Source of the DNA: Pseudomonadota bacterium
GTDB lineage: Bacteria > Pseudomonadota > Gammaproteobacteria > Burkholderiales > Burkholderiaceae_C
Direction: 5' to 3'
Length of the DNA: 7,082 nt
Assembly (NCBI GenBank): GCA_023390985.1
Contig: JAEWBU010000350.1
Location: 1 to 7,082, forward strand
The notes under the pieces: model-generated
Database searches by the model: none
What the model was told of the DNA's origin: nothing
The model's input: the letters and a program-made list of their open reading frames with translations, nothing else
Made by a program: the position numbers and the translations under genes
In this document: positions 1 through 6,065 of the stretch, piece after piece
How the letters are laid out: every line of letters begins with the position of its first letter
Numbering within the stretch: position 1 is the stretch's first letter

Positions 1-84
1 GCCTGGGCCTTCAAGGGATTCCTGGCCACGCCACGCAACGGCAAGCACCCCGTACTGCACATCCAGTCGTTCGAACCCGTTTAG
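1..84 (+). CDS. priB: PriB, primosomal replication protein N (3' end only)
   Basis: Only the last 27 codons are in the window; the gene enters from the left edge in frame 1 and ends at TAG 82-84. PriB is a small OB-fold single-stranded-DNA-binding protein of the PriA-PriB-DnaT restart primosome, which reloads DnaB at stalled forks. The visible tail (GFLATPRNGKHPVLHIQSFE) fits the C-terminal OB-fold strands of betaproteobacterial PriB as I recall them. Its position directly before rpsR fits the rpsF-priB-rpsR-rplI operon, and rpsF would lie just left of the window. The gap to rpsR is 18 bp, so the genes are surely co-transcribed. The call rests on a short tail plus context. Confidence 0.85.
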   Translation, partial: AWAFKGFLATPRNGKHPVLHIQSFEPV

Positions 85-102
85 ATTCAAGAGAGGCACA
101 CC

Positions 103-384
103 ATGGCCACGTTCAAGAAATTCAACAAGGACAAGCGCCCGAAGCGCAACACCCAGTCGCTGCTGTTCAAGCGCAAGCGCTTCTGCCGCTTCACCGTCGC
201 CGGCGTCGAGGAGATCGACTACAAGGACGTCGACACCCTGCGCGACTTCATCTCCGAGAACGGCAAGATCATCCCGGCGCGCCTGACCGGCACCCGCGCG
301 ATCTACCAGCGCCAGCTCAACACCGCCATCAAGCGCGCGCGCTTCCTGGCCCTGGTCCCGTACAGCGACCAGCACCGCATCTAA
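103..384 (+). CDS. rpsR: 30S ribosomal protein S18
   Basis: This is a 93-residue basic protein of the small ribosomal subunit platform, where S18 binds 16S rRNA together with S6. The N-terminal ~28 residues are very Lys/Arg-rich and include FKRKRFCRF (22-30). The S18 signature region follows, with IDY at 38-40, FISENGKI at 49-56 and arginines at 60 and 65. The length is normal for the family in Burkholderiales. The ATG at 103 is supported by a purine-rich ribosome binding site, AGAGAGG at 90-96, six bases upstream. The gene lies 18 bp after priB and 15 bp before rplI, within one operon. Nothing is unusual. Confidence 0.98.
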   Translation: MATFKKFNKDKRPKRNTQSLLFKRKRFCRFTVAGVEEIDYKDVDTLRDFISENGKIIPARLTGTRAIYQRQLNTAIKRARFLALVPYSDQHRI

Positions 385-399
385 GAAGGAGCCAGAACC

Positions 400-852
400 A
401 TGCAAGTCATTCTTCTGGACAAGGTCGTCAACCTGGGCAACCTGGGTGAGATCGTCAAGGTCAAGGACGGCTACGCCCGCAACTTCCTGATCCCCTCGGG
501 CCGCGCCCGCCGCGCCACCGAAGCGAACAAGGCCGAATTCGAAGCCAAGCGCGCCGAACTGGAAAAGGCCGCCGCCGCCAAGCTGACCGAAGCGCAAGGC
601 CAGGGCGAGAAGCTCTCCGGCACCACGCTGAAGCTCACGCAGAAGGCCGGCGTGGACGGCCGCCTGTTCGGCTCCGTCACCAACTTCGACATCGCCGAAG
701 AACTGGGCAAGCAGGGCTACAAGGTGAGCAAGTCGCAGGTCCGCATGCCGAACGGCCCGATCAAGACGGTCGGCGACTCCACGGTCAGCGTCGCGCTGCA
801 CACCGACGTGGTCGTGGACATCAACGTCACCGTGTACGGCGAAACGGCCTGA
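400..852 (+). CDS. rplI: 50S ribosomal protein L9
   Basis: This is a 150-residue protein of the large subunit near the L1 stalk; L9 helps reading-frame maintenance. The N-terminal RNA-binding domain carries the L9 signature: G13, G16, V21, G24-Y25, N28-F29-L30 and G34. A long Ala/Glu/Lys-rich helix (about 41-75) connects it to the C-terminal domain (about 76-150), which contains GRLFGSVT. The length is typical. The start is well defined by AAGGAG at 386-391, eight bases before ATG 400. It is the last gene of the priB-rpsR-rplI unit and is followed 21 bp after its stop codon by an intrinsic terminator. Confidence 0.98.
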   Translation: MQVILLDKVVNLGNLGEIVKVKDGYARNFLIPSGRARRATEANKAEFEAKRAELEKAAAAKLTEAQGQGEKLSGTTLKLTQKAGVDGRLFGSVTNFDIAEELGKQGYKVSKSQVRMPNGPIKTVGDSTVSVALHTDVVVDINVTVYGETA

Positions 853-873
853 GCCTTTCCGCCCGCACGAAGG

Positions 874-905
874 AAGACCGGCCTCGCGCCGGTCTTTTTC
901 TTTTT
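874..905 (+). terminator. Intrinsic terminator of the rpsR-rplI operon
   Basis: The arms AAGACCGGC (874-882) and GCCGGTCTT (888-896) form a perfect 9-bp stem around the 5-base loop CTCGC. The right arm runs into a T-rich tract (895-905, interrupted once by C). The stem-plus-U-tract geometry and the location just after rplI make it a strong rho-independent terminator. dnaB should therefore have its own promoter in the remaining 100 bp. Confidence 0.93.
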
Positions 906-921
906 GTCCCCGCGAATCCAC

Positions 922-944
922 GGAAAACACACCGGTTTTCCACA
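922..944 (+). promoter_or_regulatory. Inverted repeat with overlapping DnaA-box-like nonamer upstream of dnaB
   Basis: GGAAAAC (922-928) and GTTTTCC (935-941) are perfect 7-base inverted arms separated by six bases. The right arm is part of TTTTCCACA (936-944), which fits the relaxed DnaA-box consensus TTWTNCACA and differs by one base from TTATCCACA. The site is 62 bp before the dnaB ATG, downstream of the rplI terminator, where a dnaB promoter or operator would be expected. No convincing -35/-10 pair was found in the rest of the 906-1006 spacer. Binding by DnaA or another regulator is inference. Confidence 0.35.
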
Positions 945-1006
945 GCCTTGTCCCCTGGCCCGCCGGGTCATGCGGCGTACCATCGTCTGCCGCCGAACTC
1001 ATCCCC

Positions 1007-2416
1007 ATGTCTGCCGTCCTCACCCCCGTCCAAGACGAATTTCCCCGTGACCGCCAGCTGGCGCAGCTCCGCGTGCCGCCGCACTCGGTGGAAGCCGAGT
1101 CCAGCGTGCTGGGCGGCCTGTTGATCGACAACGGCGCCTGGGACCGGGTGGGCGACGTGCTCTCCGAAGGCGACTTCTACCGCTACGAGCACAAGCTGAT
1201 CTTCCAGGCGGTCGCCTCGCTGGTGAACTCCAGCCGGCCGGCCGACGTGGTGACCGTCTACGAGCACCTGCAAAGCCTGGGCAAGGCCGAGGAGATCGGC
1301 GGCCTGGCCTACCTGAACTCGCTGGCGCAGTACGTGCCCAGCGCCAGCAACATCCGCCGCTACGGCGAGATCGTTCGCGAGCGCTCGATCCTGCGCAAGC
1401 TGGTGTCGGCCTCCGACGAGATCGCCACCGCCGCCTTCAGCCCGCAGGGCAAGGCGGTCGACCAGATCCTGGACGAGGCCGAGCAGAAGATCTTCAACAT
1501 CGGCGAGGAAGGCTCGCGGATGAAGCAGGGCTTCCAGGGCATGGACAGCCTGGTGGTGCAGCTGCTGGACCGCGTCCAGGAGATGGCCGACAACCCGAAC
1601 GACATCACGGGGGTGCCGACCGGCTTCTACGACTTCGACCGCATGACATCGGGCATGCAGGCGGGCGACCTGATCATCCTGGCGGCGCGTCCCTCGATGG
1701 GCAAGACCTCGCTGGCGATCAACATCGCCGAACACGTGGCGCTGAACGAGCAATTGCCGGTGGCCGTGTTCTCGATGGAAATGGGCGCCGCGCAGCTGGC
1801 GATCCGTATCGTCGGCTCCATCGGCCGCATCGACCAGGGCCACCTTCGCACCGGCAAGCTGTCCGACGACGAATGGCCGCGGCTGACCGAGGCGATCGAG
1901 AAGCTGCGCAACATCCAGCTGTTCATCGACGAGACCCCCGGCCTCACGGTGAGCGAGCTGCGCGCCAACGCCCGCCGCCTGGCGCGCACCTGCGGCGGCA
2001 AGCTGGGGCTGATCGTGGTGGACTACCTGCAGCTGATGAGCGTGTCCTCGGGCATGAGCGACGAGAACCGCGCCACCGCGGTGGGCGAGATCTCGCGCGG
2101 CCTGAAGATGCTGGCCAAGGAGCTGGGCTGCCCGCTGATCGCGCTGTCGCAGCTGTCGCGCGCGGTGGAACAGCGCACCGACAAGCGCCCCATGATGTCG
2201 GACCTGCGCGAATCCGGCGCCATCGAGCAGGACGCTGACGTGATCATGTTCATCTACCGCGACGACTACTACAACAAGGACTCCAAGGAGCCCGGCGTCT
2301 CCGAGGTGATCATCAGCAAGCAGCGTAACGGCCCCACCGGCACGGTGAAGCTGGCCTTCCTGAAGAACCTGACCAAGTTCGAGTCGCTCGCCAGCGGCGG
2401 CGGCGAGGACTTCTGA
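1007..2416 (+). CDS. dnaB: Replicative DNA helicase DnaB
   Basis: This 469-residue protein is the hexameric 5'-3' helicase that unwinds DNA at the fork and recruits DnaG primase. The N-terminal DnaB domain spans about 22-125 (PPHSVEAESSVLGGLL at 24-39) and is joined by a helical linker (about 126-190) to the RecA-like ATPase domain (about 195-462). Visible motifs are Walker A ARPSMGKTS (227-235), catalytic Glu in FSMEMG (E258), Walker B LGLIVVDY (333-340, D339), the SQLSR motif (381-385), DLRESGAIEQDAD (399-411) and the arginine-finger segment KQRNGPTG (438-445, likely R440). No intein or frameshift interrupts it. The ATG at 1007 gives the usual family N-terminus, but no clear Shine-Dalgarno precedes it. 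Its 3' end converges with the DUF3443 gene, 19 bp away, without a clear U-tract terminator between them. Confidence 0.98.
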   Translation: MSAVLTPVQDEFPRDRQLAQLRVPPHSVEAESSVLGGLLIDNGAWDRVGDVLSEGDFYRYEHKLIFQAVASLVNSSRPADVVTVYEHLQSLGKAEEIGGLAYLNSLAQYVPSASNIRRYGEIVRERSILRKLVSASDEIATAAFSPQGKAVDQILDEAEQKIFNIGEEGSRMKQGFQGMDSLVVQLLDRVQEMADNPNDITGVPTGFYDFDRMTSGMQAGDLIILAARPSMGKTSLAINIAEHVALNEQLPVAVFSMEMGAAQLAIRIVGSIGRIDQGHLRTGKLSDDEWPRLTEAIEKLRNIQLFIDETPGLTVSELRANARRLARTCGGKLGLIVVDYLQLMSVSSGMSDENRATAVGEISRGLKMLAKELGCPLIALSQLSRAVEQRTDKRPMMSDLRESGAIEQDADVIMFIYRDDYYNKDSKEPGVSEVIISKQRNGPTGTVKLAFLKNLTKFESLASGGGEDF

Positions 2417-2435
2417 CGGCGCGCCCCCGCGGGCT

Positions 2436-3671
2436 TCAGTAGGCCCAGAACGGCCCGGGACCGAACGGCGCGGCGAACCCCACGAACACCGAGCGGCCGA
2501 AGAAGAACGGCAGGCCGTAGTCGAAGCTGTCGGGGATGCTGGTGCTGCCGCCGATGTGGGCGGCGGCCGCACGGTCGCGAATGAGCGTGACGTCGTCGAT
2601 GAAGAAGTCCACCTGCGCCGCGACACCGGTCGCCGAGGTGTTGACCGCCCTCAGCGGCAACGGCGAGGTGCCCGGGCAGTAGAAATCGCCGCAGGAGGGC
2701 AGGGCGGCGTCGTTGAAGAACATCCCGTTGGAACCGCTGTCCAGGAAGCTGGATCGGAACTCGACGCCGTTGTACGTGGTGGTGATGAACCCCTGCGCAT
2801 TGGCCGCGAACACCGTCGCGGTGCCCAGCTGGTTGTTCGATTGCGTCCCCACCCCCAGGACCAGCGAGCCGCCGGCCAGCCCCGCGCCGCCCGAGGGCAC
2901 GCTGGGCAGCACGACCACCACGCCGTTGTTGTTGCCGGCGAAGGCCATCACCGGGTTGCTCACCTGCGAGGCCAGCGCCAGCCGGCTGGGCGAGCAGCCG
3001 CCGCCGGGGTTGCAGCCGTAGTAGAAGTCGGGCGCGCCCGGCGGACCCACGTCGCAGGCGGCGCCGCAGTCCTCGCGGAAGAAGCCGACGCCCAGGATGC
3101 CGTTGGCGCCGCGGCCCGCGCCGATGTTGGCGCCGGTCGCCGAGCAGGACGCGGGCACCTGTGCAAAAGGCAGCGCCGTGTCGTTCACCACCTGGATCGG
3201 CAGGTTGGACGCGACCTCGCCGCCCATCCGCACATCGGCCAGGCGCACCGACCCCCACGAGAAGCCGCTGGCGAACTGCGCGCACTGGCCGACCGCCTGG
3301 CCGCCGGCGGTGGTGACGGGCGCGAGCGTCATGCCGGCGGGAAGGGCCGAGGCCGCGACGCGCAGGCCCGACGAGCCGGTGTCCAGCACCACGTGGTCGA
3401 TGTCCACGCAGGTGGCCGTGCCCGGCTGGCACACGCGCACCGTGACGAACGGGGTGTTGATGGCGCTGTCGTCGGTGCCGCGATCGACCGTGATGCGCAG
3501 CACGTTCGCCCCCGGCACCAGCGGGCTCGCGGCGTTGTCGATGCCGGCGTTGGCGGCGCTTTGCAGCGCCGTCTGCCTGCCGCCGTCACCGCCGCCGCAA
3601 CTGGCCAGGAGCACCAGCGCGCCGGCGGCCAGGCCGCCCAGGGCCTTGGAGAAGAGCGAGGCGCGGTTCAT
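2436..3671 (-). CDS. DUF3443 lipoprotein with pepsin-like aspartic protease motifs
   Basis: This predicted 411-residue lipoprotein resembles the DUF3443 family of Burkholderiales, which has no established function that I know of. A signal peptide (1-24) ends in the lipobox LLAS-C with lipidated Cys25, followed by a Gly-rich linker (no Asp at +2, so outer-membrane sorting is plausible). The mature part shows VLDTGSSG (D97) and FLDSGSNG (D311), the paired Asp-Thr/Ser-Gly-Ser motifs of pepsin-like proteases, plus NGILGVG (190-196) and FFFGRSVF (389-396) at the psi-loop positions. Ten other cysteines (81/88, 130, 176, 202/206, 220/226, 327/332) suggest disulfides outside the cytoplasm. The ATG at 3671 was chosen over longer in-frame starts because it begins the signal peptide and overlaps the DUF2844 stop as ATGA. 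It has no Shine-Dalgarno of its own, suggesting translational coupling. Proteolytic activity is inference. Confidence 0.9.
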   Translation of the reverse strand: MNRASLFSKALGGLAAGALVLLASCGGGDGGRQTALQSAANAGIDNAASPLVPGANVLRITVDRGTDDSAINTPFVTVRVCQPGTATCVDIDHVVLDTGSSGLRVAASALPAGMTLAPVTTAGGQAVGQCAQFASGFSWGSVRLADVRMGGEVASNLPIQVVNDTALPFAQVPASCSATGANIGAGRGANGILGVGFFREDCGAACDVGPPGAPDFYYGCNPGGGCSPSRLALASQVSNPVMAFAGNNNGVVVVLPSVPSGGAGLAGGSLVLGVGTQSNNQLGTATVFAANAQGFITTTYNGVEFRSSFLDSGSNGMFFNDAALPSCGDFYCPGTSPLPLRAVNTSATGVAAQVDFFIDDVTLIRDRAAAAHIGGSTSIPDSFDYGLPFFFGRSVFVGFAAPFGPGPFWAY

Positions 3672-4108
3672 GGCAGCGCGCGCGGGTCCAGACCCGCGGG
3701 AAGCTGGCGCGGCAGCCAGGCGCGGCCGCGGAAGGCGCCCATCCTGCCGCCGGAGAGCAGGGTGAGCTCCGGGGTCTGGATGCTGACGACCGAAGCGCGC
3801 CCGGCGCCGGCCGCATGCTGTTCGAGCGCGGCGAAGTTCGACCCGAGCAGCGAACGCAGGTCCGGCAGGAAGGGGCCGCTCCACGACACCGCGAAAACGA
3901 TGCCCTGGGCGTTGGCGTACTCGCGCACCTCCGTGCCGGAATCGAGCCGGCGGGCCAGCACGGTGTAGCGCGCGCCGCCCGGGCTCTGCGCCGATTCGCC
4001 GGTCGCGCCCGCGGGGGCCGCCATCGGCTCGCCCAGCGTGGCCCAGCACGTGCCGCTGGCCGCCAGCAGGGCGGCGGCCAGGCATCGTCGGATCGGATGC
4101 GTATTCAT
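3668..4108 (-). CDS. DUF2844 small exported protein
   Basis: This 146-residue protein is recognised as DUF2844-like by its central segment FAVSWSGPFLPDLRSLLG (72-89); the family function is unknown. An N-terminal Sec signal peptide is visible: positive MNTHPIRR, then a hydrophobic stretch (9-19), with a likely cleavage after C-W-A (21-23). The mature ~123 residues contain a variable Ala/Gly/Pro/Ser-rich start, a segment of likely beta character (RYTVLARRLDSGTEVREY, 47-64) and the family core. There is no transmembrane segment after the signal peptide, so a periplasmic or secreted location is likely. Its stop codon overlaps the start of the DUF3443 lipoprotein gene (ATGA), which suggests a stoichiometric partner. 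No clear Shine-Dalgarno precedes ATG 4108; instead an inverted-repeat arm abuts the start codon. Confidence 0.88.
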   Translation of the reverse strand: MNTHPIRRCLAAALLAASGTCWATLGEPMAAPAGATGESAQSPGGARYTVLARRLDSGTEVREYANAQGIVFAVSWSGPFLPDLRSLLGSNFAALEQHAAGAGRASVVSIQTPELTLLSGGRMGAFRGRAWLPRQLPAGLDPRALP

Positions 4109-4156
4109 GTTGCGCCAGATTAGCGCGACAGGCGCCGGAGCGGCTACCGGCGCAAC
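4109..4156 (-). repeat. Nested competing inverted repeats in the DUF2844 leader
   Basis: The 73-bp gap between phoH and DUF2844 contains two overlapping inverted repeats. The outer one pairs 4109-4116 (GTTGCGCC on +) with 4149-4156 (GGCGCAAC), a perfect 8 bp; its 4109-4116 arm directly touches the DUF2844 ATG on the minus strand. The inner one pairs 4132-4138 (GCGCCGG) with 4147-4153 (CCGGCGC), a perfect 7 bp with an 8-base loop. Both use 4149-4153, so they exclude each other. There is no U-tract, so this is not a classic phoH terminator. Function is unknown, and GC-rich DNA makes chance pairing possible. Confidence 0.4.
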
Positions 4157-4181
4157 CAGACGCTACGGATGGGCCTGCGGG

Positions 4182-5876
4182 TTACAGCACCTCGCTGGCG
4201 AAGTCCGCCAGCCGCGAGCGCTCGCCGCGCGCCAGCGTGATGTGCCCGCTATGGGGCCAGCCCTTGAACTTGTCCACCGCGAAGGTGAGGCCGGAAGAGC
4301 CCTCGGTGAGGTAGGGCGTGTCGATCTGCGCCAGGTTGCCCATGCAGATGATCTTGGTTCCGGGGCCCGCGCGCGTGATCAGCGTCTTCATCTGCTTGGG
4401 CGTGAGGTTCTGCGCCTCGTCGATGATGACGTACTTGTTCAGGAAGGTGCGGCCGCGCATGAAGTTCATGCTCTTGATCTTGATGCGGCTGCGGATCAGC
4501 TCGTTGGTGGCCGCGCGGCCCCATTCGCCGGCGCCGGTGTCGGTCTTGCCGAGCACTTCCAGGTTGTCGTCCAGCGCGCCCATCCACGGGCCCATCTTTT
4601 CCTCTTCCGTGCCGGGCAGGAAGCCGATGTCCTCGCCGACGCTCACGGTCGCGCGGGTCATGATGATCTCGGTGTAGCGGCGATCGTCCAGCACCTGCGT
4701 GAGGCCGGCCGCCAGCGCCATCAGCGTCTTGCCGGTGCCGGCCGTGCCGGTCAGCGTGACGAAGTCGACCTCCGGGTCCATCAGCAGGTTCATCGCGAAG
4801 TTCTGCTCGCGGTTGCGCGTGGTGACGCCCCAGACCGCGTTCTTCAGGTGGCCGTAATCCTTGAGCGTGCGCAGCACGGCGGTCTTGCCGCGGATCTCGG
4901 TCACGCGTGCGTAGAGGCTGGGCTCGCCGGGCGCCTCGAAGTACACGAACTGGTTGATCTGCAGGCTGGGCACGATCGGGCCGGTGATGCGATAGAACGT
5001 GGTCTGTCCGCTCTGCCAGCTCTCCACGGTCTTGCCGTGCTTGGCCCAGAAGTCCGGCGGCAGCGCCAGCGCGCCGGAGTACATCAGCTCCAGGTCGTCC
5101 AGCGTCTTGTCGTTGCGGTAGTCCTCGGTCGCCAGGCCCAGCGCGCGGGCCTTGACCCGCATGTTGATGTCCTTGGAGACCAGCACCACCTCGCGCGGCG
5201 CGTACTGCTCGCGAAGCGCCTGCACCACGCCCAGGATCTGGTTGTCGGCCTTGCCCTGCGGCAGGCTGGGCGGCAGGTGGTTGGCCAGCGCCTGGGTCTG
5301 GAAGAAAAGGCAGCCGCCCGCTTCCGTGTGGCCGGTGGTCTCGAGCTTCAGGCCCGCGCTGATGTCGGCGCCCTGCGCGCCGGCCAGGGCGTCCAGCGAG
5401 CGGCTGGCCTGGCGGGCGTTGCGCGCGACCTCGGTGGTGCCTTTCTTGTGGCCGTCCAGCTCCTCCAGCACGATCATCGGCAGGAAGATGTCGTGCTCCT
5501 CGAAGCGGAACAGGCACATCGGGTCGTGCATCAGCACGTTCGTGTCCAGCACGAACAGCTTGGTCGGACCGGCGCTCCTGGCCTTGCGGCGAGCGGCCGG
5601 CTCGGCGGCGGGAGCGGCGCGCTTGCGGGCCTGCGGTTGCGGCTGCGGCCGCTCGGCCACCGGGGTTTCGTCGAAGAGGGCGGCGGGGTGCGAGGCGTCG
5701 CGCTCGCCGCCGCCGCGCGGGTCGAAGTCCTCGACCTGGGGCCGATCAGCCAGCGGGTTGTCAGCGCCGGCGGCCTCCGATTTTCGAGCCGCCTTGTGGG
5801 AGGACCGGGCCGGGGCGTCGTAGGCCTCGGCCGGAAGCAGGGCAGCGCGTTTCGTGGGGGCGGGGGGCAGCGGCAT
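4182..5876 (-). CDS. phoH: PIN-PhoH fusion protein (PhoH family ATPase, YlaK/PhoH2 architecture)
   Basis: This 564-residue cytoplasmic protein has two domains. Residues 1-104 are a low-complexity, Pro/Ala/Arg-rich, probably disordered leader. A PIN nuclease-type domain (about 105-255) shows the acidic residues D111 (FVLDTNVL), E138/E139 (VLEELD), D211 (KADNQIL) and D236 (VSKDINMR). A PhoH P-loop ATPase domain (about 350-564) has Walker A GTAGTGKT (377-384) and Walker B VIIDEAQN (483-490). In the family, PIN-PhoH (PhoH2) proteins of mycobacteria are reported as ATP-dependent RNA helicase/RNases; RNA processing is the likely role here, but the substrate is unknown. All expected motifs look intact. 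The ATG at 5876 gives MPLPPAPTKRAALLP, a start I recall from Comamonadaceae homologues, though its Shine-Dalgarno is weak. It lies 189 bp downstream of the peroxiredoxin gene with a terminator-like hairpin between. Confidence 0.95.
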   Translation of the reverse strand: MPLPPAPTKRAALLPAEAYDAPARSSHKAARKSEAAGADNPLADRPQVEDFDPRGGGERDASHPAALFDETPVAERPQPQPQARKRAAPAAEPAARRKARSAGPTKLFVLDTNVLMHDPMCLFRFEEHDIFLPMIVLEELDGHKKGTTEVARNARQASRSLDALAGAQGADISAGLKLETTGHTEAGGCLFFQTQALANHLPPSLPQGKADNQILGVVQALREQYAPREVVLVSKDINMRVKARALGLATEDYRNDKTLDDLELMYSGALALPPDFWAKHGKTVESWQSGQTTFYRITGPIVPSLQINQFVYFEAPGEPSLYARVTEIRGKTAVLRTLKDYGHLKNAVWGVTTRNREQNFAMNLLMDPEVDFVTLTGTAGTGKTLMALAAGLTQVLDDRRYTEIIMTRATVSVGEDIGFLPGTEEEKMGPWMGALDDNLEVLGKTDTGAGEWGRAATNELIRSRIKIKSMNFMRGRTFLNKYVIIDEAQNLTPKQMKTLITRAGPGTKIICMGNLAQIDTPYLTEGSSGLTFAVDKFKGWPHSGHITLARGERSRLADFASEVL

Positions 5877-5910
5877 AAGGCAGGACGTTCCCGGAAATAC
5901 GTGGGGTCAT

Positions 5911-5945
5911 GAAACGAAAAAGCCGCCTGGCGAGCCGGGCGGCTT
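5911..5945 (-). terminator. Intrinsic terminator on the minus strand, between bcp and phoH
   Basis: The arms AAGCCGCC (5920-5927) and GGCGGCTT (5938-5945) are perfect complements. The stem extends inward by one wobble pair and two G-C pairs to about 11 bp around a CGAG loop. Read on the minus strand, the hairpin is followed by TTTTTCGTTTC (5921-5911), a good U-tract; on the plus strand the tail is poor in T. It most simply ends the bcp transcript, 120 bp beyond its stop codon. It also lies only 35 bp before the phoH ATG, so it probably falls within the phoH leader. Confidence 0.8.
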
Positions 5946-5997
5946 GTTCTTCGGATGCGGTGTCGACGCTTCGCGCCGGAATCAACTGCATGAGCCC

Positions 5998-6003
5998 ATT
6001 ATG
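5998..6003 (-). promoter_or_regulatory. Candidate -10 element for phoH
   Basis: The minus strand reads CATAAT here (ATTATG on +), five of six matches to TATAAT and one of few AT-rich hexamers in the 189-bp bcp-phoH gap. No good -35 sits 16-18 bp upstream, so support is weak. If used, transcription would begin near 5990 and the phoH leader would include the terminator-like hairpin at 5920-5945. Confidence 0.2.
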
Positions 6004-6065
6004 CACAAGGGCCAAGAGGCGACTACCGGTGCCTGGCGCTTGTTGCTGCCAGACGTCACCGACGT

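Noticed and set aside
2417..2435. Short hairpin (2423-2426 with 2431-2434) in the gap where dnaB and the DUF3443 gene converge, as a bidirectional terminator.
   Set aside because: Only four base pairs and no T-tract on either strand; GC-rich chance pairing explains it.
968..2626. Long open frame on the minus strand opposite dnaB (552 codons).
   Set aside because: It is antisense to a clear DnaB reading frame. Its translation is His/Arg/Ala/Val-rich without domains, typical of shadow frames in GC-rich DNA.
2556..3968. Plus-strand open frame of 470 codons across the DUF3443 and DUF2844 genes.
   Set aside because: It has shadow-type composition and no domain, while the minus strand has signal peptides, family motifs and an ATGA overlap.
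2436..4085. A 549-codon version of the DUF3443 gene starting at 4085.
   Set aside because: The extra N-terminal 138 codons are out-of-frame DUF2844 sequence. The start at 3671 gives a proper lipoprotein signal peptide.
4038..5912. Long open frame on the plus strand opposite phoH (624 codons).
   Set aside because: It is antisense to a PIN-PhoH gene with intact motifs. Its composition is the usual Ala/Arg/Gly/Val/His shadow bias and no family is recognisable.
5761..5991. A 76-codon minus-strand frame (starting MQLIPARSVD) before and overlapping phoH, considered as an antitoxin-like partner as described for mycobacterial PhoH2.
   Set aside because: It runs through the terminator hairpin and U-tract and overlaps phoH by 116 bp in another frame. 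It has no Shine-Dalgarno and no recognisable family. Conservation in relatives would be needed to revive it.
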